Counted from the stretch's first letter, positions 46,017 to 55,272 are shown. The stretch is DNA of 64,000 nt from CAVXTF01 sp963701375 (GCA_963701375.1 CAVOZT010000004.1:310001-374000); one strand, 5' to 3'. The notes: generated by a model not told the origin, from the sequence alone. Made by a program: numbers and translations.

Positions 46017-46040
46017 GACCAACAGAGCGAGGAGCACCAA

Positions 46041-47771
46041 ATGCGACTCACCGGAGCGCAAGCACTGATCAAGAGCCTCGAACAACAAGGGGTCGAGGTC
46101 GTCTTCGGCCTGCCAGGCGGTGCGATCCTGCCCGTGTACGACCCGATAATCGACTCGTCGATCCGGCACATCCTGGTGCGCCACGAGCAGGGAGCCGGCC
46201 ACATGGCCGAGGGCTATGCCCAGGTCACGGGTCGACCCGGGGTAGCCATCGTGACCAGTGGGCCGGGAGCTACGAACATCGTGACCCCGCTCGCCAACGC
46301 GTGCATGGACTCGGTTCCGATCGTCGTCATAACCGGCCAGGTCGCTACGACGGCCATCGGCACCGACGCCTTCCAGGAGTGCCCCATCACCGGGGTGACG
46401 ATGGACATCACCAAGCACAACTGGCTCGTCACCGATGCCCAGGACCTGCCTCGGGTCGTCGCAGAGGCATTCCATGTCGCGACGACCGGACGGCCCGGGC
46501 CTGTGCTCATCGACGTGCCGAAGGACGTCTCCAACGCGCAGATGGACTGGTACTGGCCGGAATCGGTCGACGACCTTGACCTACCCGGCTACCACCCGAA
46601 GATGCAGGGCGATGCGGCGCTCGTTTCGAGGGCCGTCGACCTCATCGTCTCGGCGAAGCGACCAGTCATCTACGCGGGCGGCGGCGTGCTCAAGTCGCGA
46701 GCCTCGGACGTCCTGCGGCAACTGGCGGAGCGCACGGGGATTCCCGTCACCACGACGCTCATGAGCCGCGGATCCTTTCCCGATTCGCACCCGCTGTCGC
46801 TCGGGATGCCCGGCATGCACGGCACGTACACGGCCGTCACTGCGATGCAGAAGGCCGATCTGCTCATTGCGCTCGGGAGCCGCTTCGACGACAGGGTCAC
46901 CGGCAAGATCAGCGAGTTCGCAAAAGGGGCAGCCGTTATCCACGTCGACATCGACCCGGCCGAGCTCGGCAAGGTGCGCCGGGCCGAAGTGCCGATCGCC
47001 GGAGACTGCAAGCTGGTGATCGAAGAGATGCTCCGCGAGCTCGACGCGAGAAAGGACGCTCCCCGTGCGGATCTGGATCCCTGGAGGGCGCAGATAGCGG
47101 AATGGAAGGAGCGCTTTCCGCTTACCTATGAGCGCGCCGCGCCGGACGGGGTTCTCAAACCTCAGTTCGTGGTCGAGTGCCTGCGTGACCAGTCGCCCGA
47201 CGACACGATCGTCGTCTCCGGCGTGGGCCAGCACCAGATGTGGGCCTCCCAATGGTGGCGGTTCGACCACCCCAACACCTGGGTGAACTCCGGAGGTGCC
47301 GGCACGATGGGTTACGCGGTCCCCGCAGCCATCGGCGCGAAGGTCGGCCGACCCGACCGGACTGTCTGGGCGATAGACGGGGACGGTTGCTTCCAGATGA
47401 CCGCGCAGGAGCTCGTCACAGCGTCTGCCGAGCGCGTGCCGGTGAAGGTCGCGATCTTGAACAACGCGTACCTGGGCATGGTCCGCCAGTGGCAGGAGAT
47501 GTTCTACGACGAGAGGTACTCAGAGGTGTACCTGTCGCCGGACCTACCTGACTACGTGAAGTGGGCAGAGGCGATGGGTTGCATCGGTCTACGCGTCGAG
47601 TCCCCAGAGGAGGTGGCGCCGGCAATCGACAAGGCGAATTCGATCGACGACCGGCCGGTCGTGATCGACTTCCGCACCGACGCCTTCGAGAAGGTGTACC
47701 CGATGGTCCCCGCCGGAGCGTCCAACGACGACATCGTCGTGGACCCGAGTCAGGGCGAGGGTGGCAGGTGA
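46041..47771 (+). CDS. ilvB: Acetolactate synthase large subunit
   Basis: ThDP enzyme that condenses pyruvate with pyruvate or 2-ketobutyrate, the first shared step of branched-chain synthesis. It has 576 residues with the catalytic Glu in LVRHEQGAGHMAEGYA, VTSGPGATNIVT, the FAD-region block LGMPGMHGTYTA, and the ThDP motif DGDGCFQMTAQEL followed by ILNNAYLGMVRQWQ. GAGGAG precedes the start by about 10 nt. The ilvN start overlaps its stop. Confidence 0.97.
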   Translation: MRLTGAQALIKSLEQQGVEVVFGLPGGAILPVYDPIIDSSIRHILVRHEQGAGHMAEGYAQVTGRPGVAIVTSGPGATNIVTPLANACMDSVPIVVITGQVATTAIGTDAFQECPITGVTMDITKHNWLVTDAQDLPRVVAEAFHVATTGRPGPVLIDVPKDVSNAQMDWYWPESVDDLDLPGYHPKMQGDAALVSRAVDLIVSAKRPVIYAGGGVLKSRASDVLRQLAERTGIPVTTTLMSRGSFPDSHPLSLGMPGMHGTYTAVTAMQKADLLIALGSRFDDRVTGKISEFAKGAAVIHVDIDPAELGKVRRAEVPIAGDCKLVIEEMLRELDARKDAPRADLDPWRAQIAEWKERFPLTYERAAPDGVLKPQFVVECLRDQSPDDTIVVSGVGQHQMWASQWWRFDHPNTWVNSGGAGTMGYAVPAAIGAKVGRPDRTVWAIDGDGCFQMTAQELVTASAERVPVKVAILNNAYLGMVRQWQEMFYDERYSEVYLSPDLPDYVKWAEAMGCIGLRVESPEEVAPAIDKANSIDDRPVVIDFRTDAFEKVYPMVPAGASNDDIVVDPSQGEGGR

Positions 47772-48313
47772 CGACCCCTCCGGGCCACGGTGCCGGCCAC
47801 CGGCACCACATCATCACCGTGCTCGTCGAGAACAAGGCGGGGGTTCTCGCAAGAGTCGCGGGGCTGTTCAGCAGACGGGGGTACAACATCTTCTCGCTAG
47901 CTGTCGCGCCGACGGACGACGAGCGTCTGAGCCGCATCACGATCGTGGTCGACGTCGAGTCTTCCCCTCTCGAGCAGATCATCCAGCAGTTGGACAAGCT
48001 CATCAACGTCGTCTCGATCTCCGAGCTCGCTCCCGACGAGGCGACCGAGAGGGAGCTGATCCTTGCCACCGTGCAGGCCGACCCCGCCGAACGGGCTCAG
48101 GTCATCCAACTGGTCGGGGTGTTCGAAGGGCAGATCGTGGGCGTGGGCCACGACCAGGTGACGGTGATGTTGGCAGGTCCGCCGCAGGCCCTGGACGACT
48201 TCGAAGAGCTGATACGCCCTTACGGGATAACGGAGCTGCAACGGACCGGCCGGATCGCTCTGCCTAAGCTCGAGCGCGGCAGCCTTCGACTCCGCAGCGT
48301 CTCGGAGGCCTGA
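47768..48313 (+). CDS. ilvN: Acetolactate synthase regulatory subunit
   Basis: Regulatory subunit of 181 residues that confers valine feedback on IlvB. The N-terminal ACT domain (ITVLVENKAGVLARVAGLFSRRGYNI, SRITIVVD) is followed by the C-terminal ALS domain (VGVFEGQIVGVGHDQVTV, YGITELQRTGRIAL). A His-rich N-terminal tip precedes it. GTG start in a 4-base overlap with ilvB; ilvC follows after 73 nt. Confidence 0.96.
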   Translation: MTTPPGHGAGHRHHIITVLVENKAGVLARVAGLFSRRGYNIFSLAVAPTDDERLSRITIVVDVESSPLEQIIQQLDKLINVVSISELAPDEATERELILATVQADPAERAQVIQLVGVFEGQIVGVGHDQVTVMLAGPPQALDDFEELIRPYGITELQRTGRIALPKLERGSLRLRSVSEA

Positions 48314-48386
48314 GCCCGGGCACGTCACCGCGACGGACAGGTATCTGGCAGCGAACATCTCCCAACAGCGATAGAGAGGAACCGCG

Positions 48387-49412
48387 ATGGCCAAGCTCTA
48401 CTACGAGAAAGACGCAGACTCTGATCTGATCCGGAGTCGCAAGGTGGCCGTGATCGGCTACGGGTCGCAGGGTCACGCGCACGCGCTCAACCTTGCGGAG
48501 TCAGGCGTCAACGTCAGGGTCGCATTGCGTGATGGATCTTCTTCTCGCGAAAAGGCGGAAGAAGCGGGGCTCAGAGTCCTTCCTGTCGCCGACGCTGTGT
48601 CGGAAGCCGACGTGGTCGTGATCTTGCTGCCGGACACGGAGCAGGCGAAGGTCTACGAGAGCGAGATCGCACCCAACCTCCGCGACGGCGACGCACTTCT
48701 CTTCGCACACGGGTTCAACATCAGGTTCGGACAGATCACGCCACCACCGGGAGTCAACGTGATCATGGTTGCTCCCAAGGGCCCTGGGCACCTGGTGAGA
48801 CGGACCTACACCGAGGGTGGTGGCGTGCCGTCCCTGGTGGCTGTGGCGCAGGACGCTTCGGGAAAGGGGCACGCGCTGGCGCTCTCGTACGCGAGTGCGA
48901 TCGGCGCCACACGTGCCGGCGTCCTCGACACGACGTTCGAGGAAGAGACAGAGACGGATCTTTTCGGGGAGCAGGTGGTTCTCTGCGGGGGTGTCACCGC
49001 GCTCGTCACCGCGGGATTCGAGACTCTGGTCGACGCCGGTTACCAACCGGAATCGGCCTATTTCGAGTGCCTCCACGAGCTGAAATTGATCGTGGACCTC
49101 ATGTACGAGCAGGGAATCAGCGGGATGCGCTTTTCGATTTCGGACACTGCGGAGTACGGGGACCTCACCCGCGGGCCGGTAGTGATCGACGAGCACGTCA
49201 GAGAAAAGATGCGCAAGATCCTCGCGGACATTCGCTCCGGCGCCTTCGCCGACGAATGGATTGCAGAGAACCGCGCGGGCCGTCCGACGTTCGAGAAGCT
49301 CCGCACTGAGGGTGCCGATCACCCGATCGAAAAGATCGGTAAGGAGCTCCGCGCAATGATGCCGTTCATCGCGGCCGGACAGCAGCGCCTCCAGGACGTA
49401 TCGGGCGGCTGA
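48387..49412 (+). CDS. ilvC: Ketol-acid reductoisomerase (class I)
   Basis: Converts acetolactate or acetohydroxybutyrate to the dihydroxy acid using NAD(P)H and Mg. It has 341 residues with the Rossmann motif VIGYGSQGHAHALNL, the cofactor loop LRDGSSSREKA, MVAPKGPGHLVRR and the metal Glu/Asp blocks TDLFGEQVVLCGG and ECLHELKLIVDLMYEQG. The loop with Ser residues suggests NADPH. AGAGAGG is 9-15 nt upstream. Confidence 0.97.
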   Translation: MAKLYYEKDADSDLIRSRKVAVIGYGSQGHAHALNLAESGVNVRVALRDGSSSREKAEEAGLRVLPVADAVSEADVVVILLPDTEQAKVYESEIAPNLRDGDALLFAHGFNIRFGQITPPPGVNVIMVAPKGPGHLVRRTYTEGGGVPSLVAVAQDASGKGHALALSYASAIGATRAGVLDTTFEEETETDLFGEQVVLCGGVTALVTAGFETLVDAGYQPESAYFECLHELKLIVDLMYEQGISGMRFSISDTAEYGDLTRGPVVIDEHVREKMRKILADIRSGAFADEWIAENRAGRPTFEKLRTEGADHPIEKIGKELRAMMPFIAAGQQRLQDVSGG

Positions 49413-49444
49413 GCTCGGAGGTTCTGCGCCCGGATGGATCTCTG

Positions 49445-50674
49445 TTGACAGAACGCCGCAAGCCTCGCCAAGGGGCGCTTGCAGTCGCTGCCGTAATGGT
49501 GCTTGCCGGATGCGGCACGTCGCGATCGGGAAGCCACACGACGTCATCCGCCAACCCGACGTCCACGACTTCGTCGACGACTTCGGTGAGCACCTCGACC
49601 ACGGCGTCGACGGTGAGAACGACCCTGCCTACAACGAACCCGCCTACAACGACCGGGTCCGAGATCCCGCCGGGATGGACCGAGGCCGAATTGCTCGCCC
49701 AGCTGATCATGGTCGGCGGTTCTTACTCGGATCCTGGTGCGTCGGAACAGGCCGTTCAGGACGGCGTCGGGGGAGTCGTGTTCCTGGGCCAGCCTCCGGC
49801 CGGGTCAGGCCCTGCGCTCACGAGTCAGATTGGCGCGCTGCTCGGTGCGGCTCGCATCGTCCCCCTGATGGCGACCGACGAGGAAGGCGGTCAGATCGAA
49901 CGCCTCTCCAACATCGTCGGCTCGCTCCCGTGGCCGCGACAGATGGCCGAACAGTGGTCGCCTGCGGAAGTGACTGTGGAACTCACGAGCGTGGCGCAAA
50001 AGATGAAGGCCCTCGGGATGAACATGGATCTGGCCCCCGTGCTGGACACGGCCAGCAGCGCCGACACGATCGACGAAGAGAATCTGCGGTCCTTCAGCGA
50101 GGTAGGTGCGACGGCCGGCGCCTACGGGCTCGCATTCATGAAGGGGCTTGCGGCCGGGGGGATGATCGGAGTCGTCAAGCACTTTCCCGGTCTCGGTCAC
50201 GCAAACGGGAACACCGACGCAGGCCCCGCGAGCGATCCCCCGATCTCCGAGCTCGAACGCGACGATCTCATCCCCTTCCAACAGGCAATCGCTGCGCGTG
50301 CTCCCGTCGTGATGATGAGCAATGTCACGGAGCCGGATTGGGGCACAGCACCTGCATCGTTGAACTCCGCCGCGTACGCGTTCCTGAGGAACATGGGCTT
50401 CACCGGAATGATCCTGACCGACAGCCTTGACGCAGGGGCGATCTCCGCGATCGGAGTCGACGGCGCGCGCGGAGTCGTAGAAGCGATTCAGGCCGGTGCC
50501 GACATGGCGATGGTCACGACGCCGTCGGACTTCCAGGGGGCACTTTCCGGACTGGAAGCCGCGGTCTCGACGGGGCGGCTCGCCATCTCTCAGGTCATCA
50601 GGTCAGTGGACAGGATCATCACCGTCAAGAATTCGATCCTGCCCGCTGCCGACGCCATCACCCCTCCCAAATGA
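49445..50674 (+). CDS. nagZ: Lipoprotein glycoside hydrolase family 3 (NagZ-like beta-N-acetylglucosaminidase)
   Basis: Secreted lipoprotein of 409 residues. The signal peptide ends in a lipobox VLAGC with Cys23, followed by a Thr/Ser-rich linker of about 45 residues. The GH3 catalytic domain has DEEGGQIERL, VVKHFPGLGHANGNTD (the NagZ signature with the catalytic His) and GMILTDSLDAGAI with the nucleophile Asp. It probably removes GlcNAc from muropeptides at the cell surface. Start codon TTG. The 3' end overlaps the opposite-strand DoxX-like gene by 72 bases. Confidence 0.9.
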   Translation: MTERRKPRQGALAVAAVMVLAGCGTSRSGSHTTSSANPTSTTSSTTSVSTSTTASTVRTTLPTTNPPTTTGSEIPPGWTEAELLAQLIMVGGSYSDPGASEQAVQDGVGGVVFLGQPPAGSGPALTSQIGALLGAARIVPLMATDEEGGQIERLSNIVGSLPWPRQMAEQWSPAEVTVELTSVAQKMKALGMNMDLAPVLDTASSADTIDEENLRSFSEVGATAGAYGLAFMKGLAAGGMIGVVKHFPGLGHANGNTDAGPASDPPISELERDDLIPFQQAIAARAPVVMMSNVTEPDWGTAPASLNSAAYAFLRNMGFTGMILTDSLDAGAISAIGVDGARGVVEAIQAGADMAMVTTPSDFQGALSGLEAAVSTGRLAISQVIRSVDRIITVKNSILPAADAITPPK

Positions 50675-51124
50675 CCTCTTACGCTGTCCGGTTGTCTTGG
50701 TGCGACCGGATTGAAGAGCGAACCATATAAGCGGGATCTGCAGGGGGAAACGGATCCAGACGAGGATCTTCATTGTCAGGTTGTCGCCGTGCTGCGTGGT
50801 GATCGCGTCCTGCAAGTTGGCAGGCCAGATTGCAGCGAGCAACACGGCCGAGGCGATGCCCGCCCACCTGTAGCGACGCCAGAGGCCGACCGCGCACACG
50901 AGCTCGGCGATCCCACTCGCGTAGACGAGCCCGGTTCGAAACGGTAGGAACCGGGGAACGATCGAAGTGAACGTCGCGGGATGAGCGAGGTGGATGACGC
51001 CACTGACGCTGAACGCGGCCGCGTCGATCCACGGAAGATAAGGGCGCCACGCGCGACGTTTCGAATCCCGAGCGGCGAAATTCAACCCGCGAGAGCCCCC
51101 ACGACATGGTTGATGCAGCCGCAC
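50603..51124 (-). CDS. DoxX-like small membrane protein
   Basis: Protein of 173 residues whose central part (residues about 30-145) has four helices with the DoxX-type sequence VSGVIHLAHPATFTSIVP, ASGIAELVCAVGLW and WAGIASAVLLAAIWPAN. The function of this family is unclear; some members accompany thiol or sulfur redox enzymes. Both ends look over-extended. The N-terminus overlaps serC by 43 bases and the C-terminus overlaps nagZ by 72 bases, so the real start may be internal. Confidence 0.65.
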   Translation of the reverse strand: MRLHQPCRGGSRGLNFAARDSKRRAWRPYLPWIDAAAFSVSGVIHLAHPATFTSIVPRFLPFRTGLVYASGIAELVCAVGLWRRYRWAGIASAVLLAAIWPANLQDAITTQHGDNLTMKILVWIRFPLQIPLIWFALQSGRTKTTGQRKRSFGRGDGVGSGQDRILDGDDPVH

Positions 51125-52224
51125 AAGCTTGCGACGTCGTCGGATTCGATCGCTGGGAACATGGCGATTCGAAGCTGGTTGCGGCCGAGCTTCCTGTACG
51201 GCTCGGTGTCCACGATCCCGTTCGCCCTCAGAACCTTCGCCACCATCGAGGCGTCGACGGCGTCAGCGAAGTCGATCGTGCCCACCACGTGGCTCCGGTC
51301 CGATGCCCTGTCCACGAACGGGGTGGCGAAGTCGGACTGCTCCGCCCACGTGTAGAGGATCTCCGCCGAACGGTCACAGCGCGCGGCCATCCCTTCGAGA
51401 CCACCGTTGTCGAGCATCCAGTCGACCTGCTCCGTCATGAGCACGAGAGTTGCGAGCGCCGGAGTGTTGAGCGTCTGGTCGAGGCGGGAGTTGTCGAGCG
51501 CCGCCTTCAGATCCAAGAACGCGGGCACCCATCTGTTCGTGGCGAGCCTCTCGATCCGGTCGACCGCCGCCGGAGACGCGAACGCAAGCCAGAGGCCACC
51601 ATCTGACGCGAAGCCCTTCTGGGGTGCGAAGTAATAGACGTCGAATTGCGACGGATCGACTCTGAGCCCGCCCGCAGCGGAGGTCGCGTCGACGCACACA
51701 AGCCCGCTCTCGGGTCCGCCGTCGGTGGGTACCGCGACCCCGGCGGGCCTTTTGATCGCCATCGAGACGCCCGTCGAGGTCTCGTTGTGGGTGAGCGCAT
51801 AGGTGTCCACCGTGGAGTCGGCCTTGGGCTCCGGACGCGTGCCGACAGGCGACTCGATCACGATCGGGTCGTCAAGATGGGGCGCCAGCGCCGCGGCGGC
51901 CGCGAACTTGGAGGAGAACTCGCCGAACGAGAGATGCTCGGAACGCTTGTTGATCAGGCAGAACGTCGCTGCGTCCCAGAATGCGGTAGTCCCGCCGTTG
52001 CCGAGGAGCACCTCGTAGCCGTCAGGTAGCGAGAACATTTCCGAGAGTCCCGAGCGCAACCGCCCGACGAGCGACTTGACCGGCTTCTGTCTGTGGCTCG
52101 TCCCGAGGAGAGTCGTGCCGGCGGAGACGAGCGCCGCCACCTGGGCCTGACGGACCTTGGAGGGTCCGCTTCCGAACCTCCCGTCGGACGGCTTCAAGTT
52201 CTCCGGGATCCGGATGTCGGGCAC
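51082..52224 (-). CDS. serC: Phosphoserine aminotransferase (actinobacterial type)
   Basis: PLP aminotransferase of 380 residues that forms phosphoserine from 3-phosphohydroxypyruvate. IPENLKPSDGRFGSGPSKVR is the actinobacterial SerC N-terminus. Further blocks are TSHRQKPVKSLVGR, LGNGGTTAFWDAA and the PLP lysine in YYFAPQKGFASDGG. I chose the GTG at 52224. The frame stays open further upstream but would run into the divergent aminotransferase gene. A 17-bp palindrome lies 4 nt before the start. With serA at 53531 it supplies two of the three serine steps. Confidence 0.92.
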   Translation of the reverse strand: MPDIRIPENLKPSDGRFGSGPSKVRQAQVAALVSAGTTLLGTSHRQKPVKSLVGRLRSGLSEMFSLPDGYEVLLGNGGTTAFWDAATFCLINKRSEHLSFGEFSSKFAAAAALAPHLDDPIVIESPVGTRPEPKADSTVDTYALTHNETSTGVSMAIKRPAGVAVPTDGGPESGLVCVDATSAAGGLRVDPSQFDVYYFAPQKGFASDGGLWLAFASPAAVDRIERLATNRWVPAFLDLKAALDNSRLDQTLNTPALATLVLMTEQVDWMLDNGGLEGMAARCDRSAEILYTWAEQSDFATPFVDRASDRSHVVGTIDFADAVDASMVAKVLRANGIVDTEPYRKLGRNQLRIAMFPAIESDDVASLCGCINHVVGALAG

Positions 52225-52227
52225 GTC

Positions 52228-52244
52228 GTTCGACCCGGTCGAAC
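52228..52244. promoter_or_regulatory. 17-bp perfect palindrome between serC and the aminotransferase gene
   Basis: GTTCGACC at 52228-52235 and GGTCGAAC at 52237-52244 around a central C. It sits in the 79-nt divergent spacer, directly before the serC start, a plausible operator for a dimeric regulator. Confidence 0.4.
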
Positions 52245-52303
52245 TCGAGGCCTGGTTTTGCGGGTTTCCTGTGTCCACTGTCACGTGTGCAAGCATGACA
52301 GGC

Positions 52304-53527
52304 ATGGTTCCCCGGTTCGAAACGGCGACCGTCCACGGCCGCATCTCGGAGCGAGTCTCATCCGTGGCGCCGTCGGCGACACTGGCTGTCGACGCGAGAG
52401 CGAAGGCGCTGCGCAAGGCCGGGCACGACGTGATCGGTTTCGGCGCCGGGGAGCCCGACTTCCCCACGCCCGCCCACATCGTCGAGGCAGCCGTCGAGGC
52501 GTGCCGCGATCCTGCCAACCATCACTACACCCCGACCGCAGGTCTCCCCGAGTTGCGTGAGCAGATCGCGGTCAAGACATCCAGGGACTCGGGCTACGAC
52601 GTGAGCGCGTCGCAGGTCCTCGTCACAAACGGTGCGAAGCAGGCGGTCTTCCAGACCTTTGCGACGCTGTGCGACCCGGGCGACGAGGTGCTCGTGCCCG
52701 CTCCCTATTGGACGACCTACCCGGAAGCAGTCAGCCTGGCCGGAGGGGTCCCGGTACCCGTGGAGACGGACTCGAGCTTCCACATGGACGTGGACCGATT
52801 GGAGGCGTCGGTCACGCCCGCGACCAAGATCCTTCTGTTCGTGTCGCCGTCCAACCCGACCGGAGCCGTCGCAGACCGCCAGGAGGTGGAGGCCGTAGGC
52901 AGATGGGCCGCAGACCGGGGTTTGTGGGTGGTCACCGACGAGATCTACGAGCACCTGGTCTACGGGGGAAGACAGTTCTCTTCGCTGCCCGTGGTCGTTC
53001 CCGAGATCGCAGAGCGGTGTGTCGTGCTGAACGGTGTAGCGAAGACCTACGCCATGACAGGGTGGCGCGTGGGCTGGATGATCGGGCCCGAGGACGTCGT
53101 TGAGGCGGCAACGAACCTCCAGTCGCAGACCACGTCGAACGTGGCCAACGTCTCCCAGCGTGCCGCTCTCGCGGCGGTGTCCGGGGACCTGAGCGCGGTA
53201 GAGGCCATGCGCGAGGTGTTCGATCGCCGCAGGGTCACGATGTTCCGGATGCTCAACGAGTGCGAGGGTGTGAGCTGCGCGGAGCCCGAGGGCGCGTTCT
53301 ACGCATTTCCGTCCGTTTCGGGTCTCCTGGGTCGCAAAATCGAAGGCAAGTTGATCTCTTCGTCCGAGGAGCTCGCAGAATTGGCTATCGACGAGGCGAA
53401 GGTGGCGATAGTTCCGGGGGAGGCCTTCGGGGCTCCCGGCTACCTCAGGCTGTCCTATGCGCTCGCCGACGACGACCTCGTAGAGGGCGTCAGGCGTCTC
53501 GGTGAGCTATTTGCGACTGCCAGCTGA
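52304..53527 (+). CDS. aspC: Aspartate/aromatic aminotransferase, class I fold
   Basis: PLP aminotransferase of 407 residues. ISERVSSVAPSATLAVDARAKAL, GAGEPDFPTPAHI, SPSNPTGAV and the PLP lysine in LNGVAKTYAMTGWRVGWM match the bacterial AspC type (class Ib). Aspartate is the usual donor. It could also feed the serine or branched-chain steps around it. An in-frame ATG at 52295 would add three residues. It is followed by serA after 3 nt, so they are co-transcribed. Confidence 0.92.
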   Translation: MVPRFETATVHGRISERVSSVAPSATLAVDARAKALRKAGHDVIGFGAGEPDFPTPAHIVEAAVEACRDPANHHYTPTAGLPELREQIAVKTSRDSGYDVSASQVLVTNGAKQAVFQTFATLCDPGDEVLVPAPYWTTYPEAVSLAGGVPVPVETDSSFHMDVDRLEASVTPATKILLFVSPSNPTGAVADRQEVEAVGRWAADRGLWVVTDEIYEHLVYGGRQFSSLPVVVPEIAERCVVLNGVAKTYAMTGWRVGWMIGPEDVVEAATNLQSQTTSNVANVSQRAALAAVSGDLSAVEAMREVFDRRRVTMFRMLNECEGVSCAEPEGAFYAFPSVSGLLGRKIEGKLISSSEELAELAIDEAKVAIVPGEAFGAPGYLRLSYALADDDLVEGVRRLGELFATAS

Positions 53528-53530
53528 TCG

Positions 53531-55102
53531 ATGGCCCTGGTTCTCGTCACCGAGAAGCTTGCCGATCGCGGCCTCGAGGTCATGCGCGAGGCTGGCCACG
53601 ACGTCCAAGTCCGGCTGGATCTCTCCCCTGAAGAACTGATCGAGGCGGTTCGACCGGCCAACGCCCTCGTCATTCGGTCTGCCACTCAGGTCACAGCAGA
53701 CGTGCTCGAAGCCGGCCGCGAGTTGGTGGTGGTCGGCAGGGCCGGCATTGGGCTCGACAACGTCGACACCGATGCGGCAACCCGTCTCGGGGTGATGGTC
53801 GTGAACGCACCCCAATCGAACATCTTGTCGGCGGCGGAACACACCATTGCGCTCCTGCTCGCGGAGGCGCGAAACATTCCCCAGGCGCACCAAGCCCTCG
53901 TGGCCGGGCGATGGGAGAGGTCCAAGTGGGAGGGCGTGGAGCTCCACGGCAAGACTCTCGGCATCGTCGGGTTGGGCCGAGTCGGCGCGCTCGTGGCGCA
54001 ACGTGCACTTTCTTTCGGGATGCGACTATGCGCGTACGACCCGTATGTCTCCGCAGACCGTGCGAGGCACATGAACGTCGAGATGGTCCCTCTCGACGAG
54101 CTCGTGACACAGGCTGACTTCATCACTGTGCACCTACCGAAAACGGCGGAAACCGTGGGCCTGATCGGTCGGGATCTGCTCGCGAAGGCGAAACCGGGCA
54201 TGCGGATCGTGAACACGGCGAGAGGAGGGATCATCGACGAGGCGGCTCTTGCCGACGCAATCAGCTCTGGCCAAGTCGAAGGCGCCGGCATCGACGTGTT
54301 CGCGGCCGAGCCGACAACCGAGTCTCCTCTGTTCGGGCTTTCCTCGGTCGTTGTAACCCCGCATCTCGGAGCGTCGACGGTGGAAGCTCAGGACAAGGCT
54401 GGTGTCACGATCGGCGAGATGGTCGTGCTCGCACTGGCTGGCGACTTCGTTCCGTTCGCGGTGAACGTGGCTGCCGCAGAGGTATCCGAGATGGTCCGTC
54501 CGTTCATGCCGCTGGCGGAACAGCTCGGGAGGATCTTCGCCTGCCTTAACGACGGCCTGCCCGACAAGCTCGAGGTGGAATACCAAGGTGGTCTGGCGAG
54601 CGCCGTGACATCCATCCTCACTCTCTCGGTGTTGAAGGGACTTTTCGCCGCCGGGACAGAGGAGCCCGTCTCGTATGTGAACGCACCTCAGCTTGCAGAA
54701 GAACGAGGTCTCGAGGTGCGCGAAGCGTTGACGACCAAATCGCAGGACTACATCAACCTCATCACGCTCAGAAGCGGTGAGCACGCCGTCGCGGGAACCC
54801 TCACCGGACCGAGGACCGAGCCTCGCCTGGTGATGGTGGACGATCACGCAGTGGAGGTGCCCCCGTCGCCGCACATGCTCGTCGTGCGAAACGACGATCG
54901 GGCGGGGATGATCGGAGCGGTCGGTACCGAGCTCGGTGCGGCCGGCGTGAGCATCTCGTCTATGACGGTGGGGCCGTCGGCGGTGGGGAACACCGCGCTC
55001 ATGGTCCTCTCGACCGATCGGCAGGTTCCGGACGAAACTTTCGAGCGCCTAAGAACAACCGACGGGATCCTGGACATCCATCGTGTGACTGCCAGCCCCT
55101 AG
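53531..55102 (+). CDS. serA: D-3-phosphoglycerate dehydrogenase (long form)
   Basis: First enzyme of serine synthesis, 523 residues. The NAD motif GIVGLGRVGALVAQ, TADFI-type block QADFITVHLPKT, NTARGGIIDEAAL (catalytic Glu region) and VTPHLGASTVEAQ (His) are present. The long C-terminal part comprises an allosteric substrate-binding domain and an ACT domain (MLVVRNDDRAGMIGAVGTEL), which binds serine in the mycobacterial enzyme. Feedback inhibition by serine is therefore likely. The stop overlaps that of a small gene on the other strand. Confidence 0.96.
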   Translation: MALVLVTEKLADRGLEVMREAGHDVQVRLDLSPEELIEAVRPANALVIRSATQVTADVLEAGRELVVVGRAGIGLDNVDTDAATRLGVMVVNAPQSNILSAAEHTIALLLAEARNIPQAHQALVAGRWERSKWEGVELHGKTLGIVGLGRVGALVAQRALSFGMRLCAYDPYVSADRARHMNVEMVPLDELVTQADFITVHLPKTAETVGLIGRDLLAKAKPGMRIVNTARGGIIDEAALADAISSGQVEGAGIDVFAAEPTTESPLFGLSSVVVTPHLGASTVEAQDKAGVTIGEMVVLALAGDFVPFAVNVAAAEVSEMVRPFMPLAEQLGRIFACLNDGLPDKLEVEYQGGLASAVTSILTLSVLKGLFAAGTEEPVSYVNAPQLAEERGLEVREALTTKSQDYINLITLRSGEHAVAGTLTGPRTEPRLVMVDDHAVEVPPSPHMLVVRNDDRAGMIGAVGTELGAAGVSISSMTVGPSAVGNTALMVLSTDRQVPDETFERLRTTDGILDIHRVTASP

Positions 55103-55272
55103 CGCAGGTCGGACCGTGCGCGGACGACGGGCGGCCAGGTGTCGGCGCTGCCGGAGAATGCCACGGACGCCTCAGCGAACCGGTGCCATGCCTTTCTTGC
55201 GACCCATGTTCCTGCGATGACCGATCCGATCGCGAGGATCCGACGCTTGCGGGTTCTGGCGATTCCAGCCAT
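55099..55272 (-). CDS. Small basic single-helix protein, hypothetical
   Basis: Reading frame of 57 residues beginning MAGIARTRKRRILAIGS, with one hydrophobic stretch (LAIGSVIAGTWVA) behind a basic tip and a Trp/Pro-containing C-terminus. Its stop (TAG) shares two bases with the serA stop. I do not recognise the family. The basic-then-hydrophobic pattern looks like a small membrane protein, and the frame is otherwise unoccupied. It would be divergent from the leuA promoter. Confidence 0.4.
   Translation of the reverse strand: MAGIARTRKRRILAIGSVIAGTWVARKAWHRFAEASVAFSGSADTWPPVVRARSDLR

Noticed and set aside
45790..46040. T-box riboswitch before ilvB
   Set aside because: I found no sequence matching the conserved T-box element, and the Ile/Leu/Val-coding ORF explains the region better.
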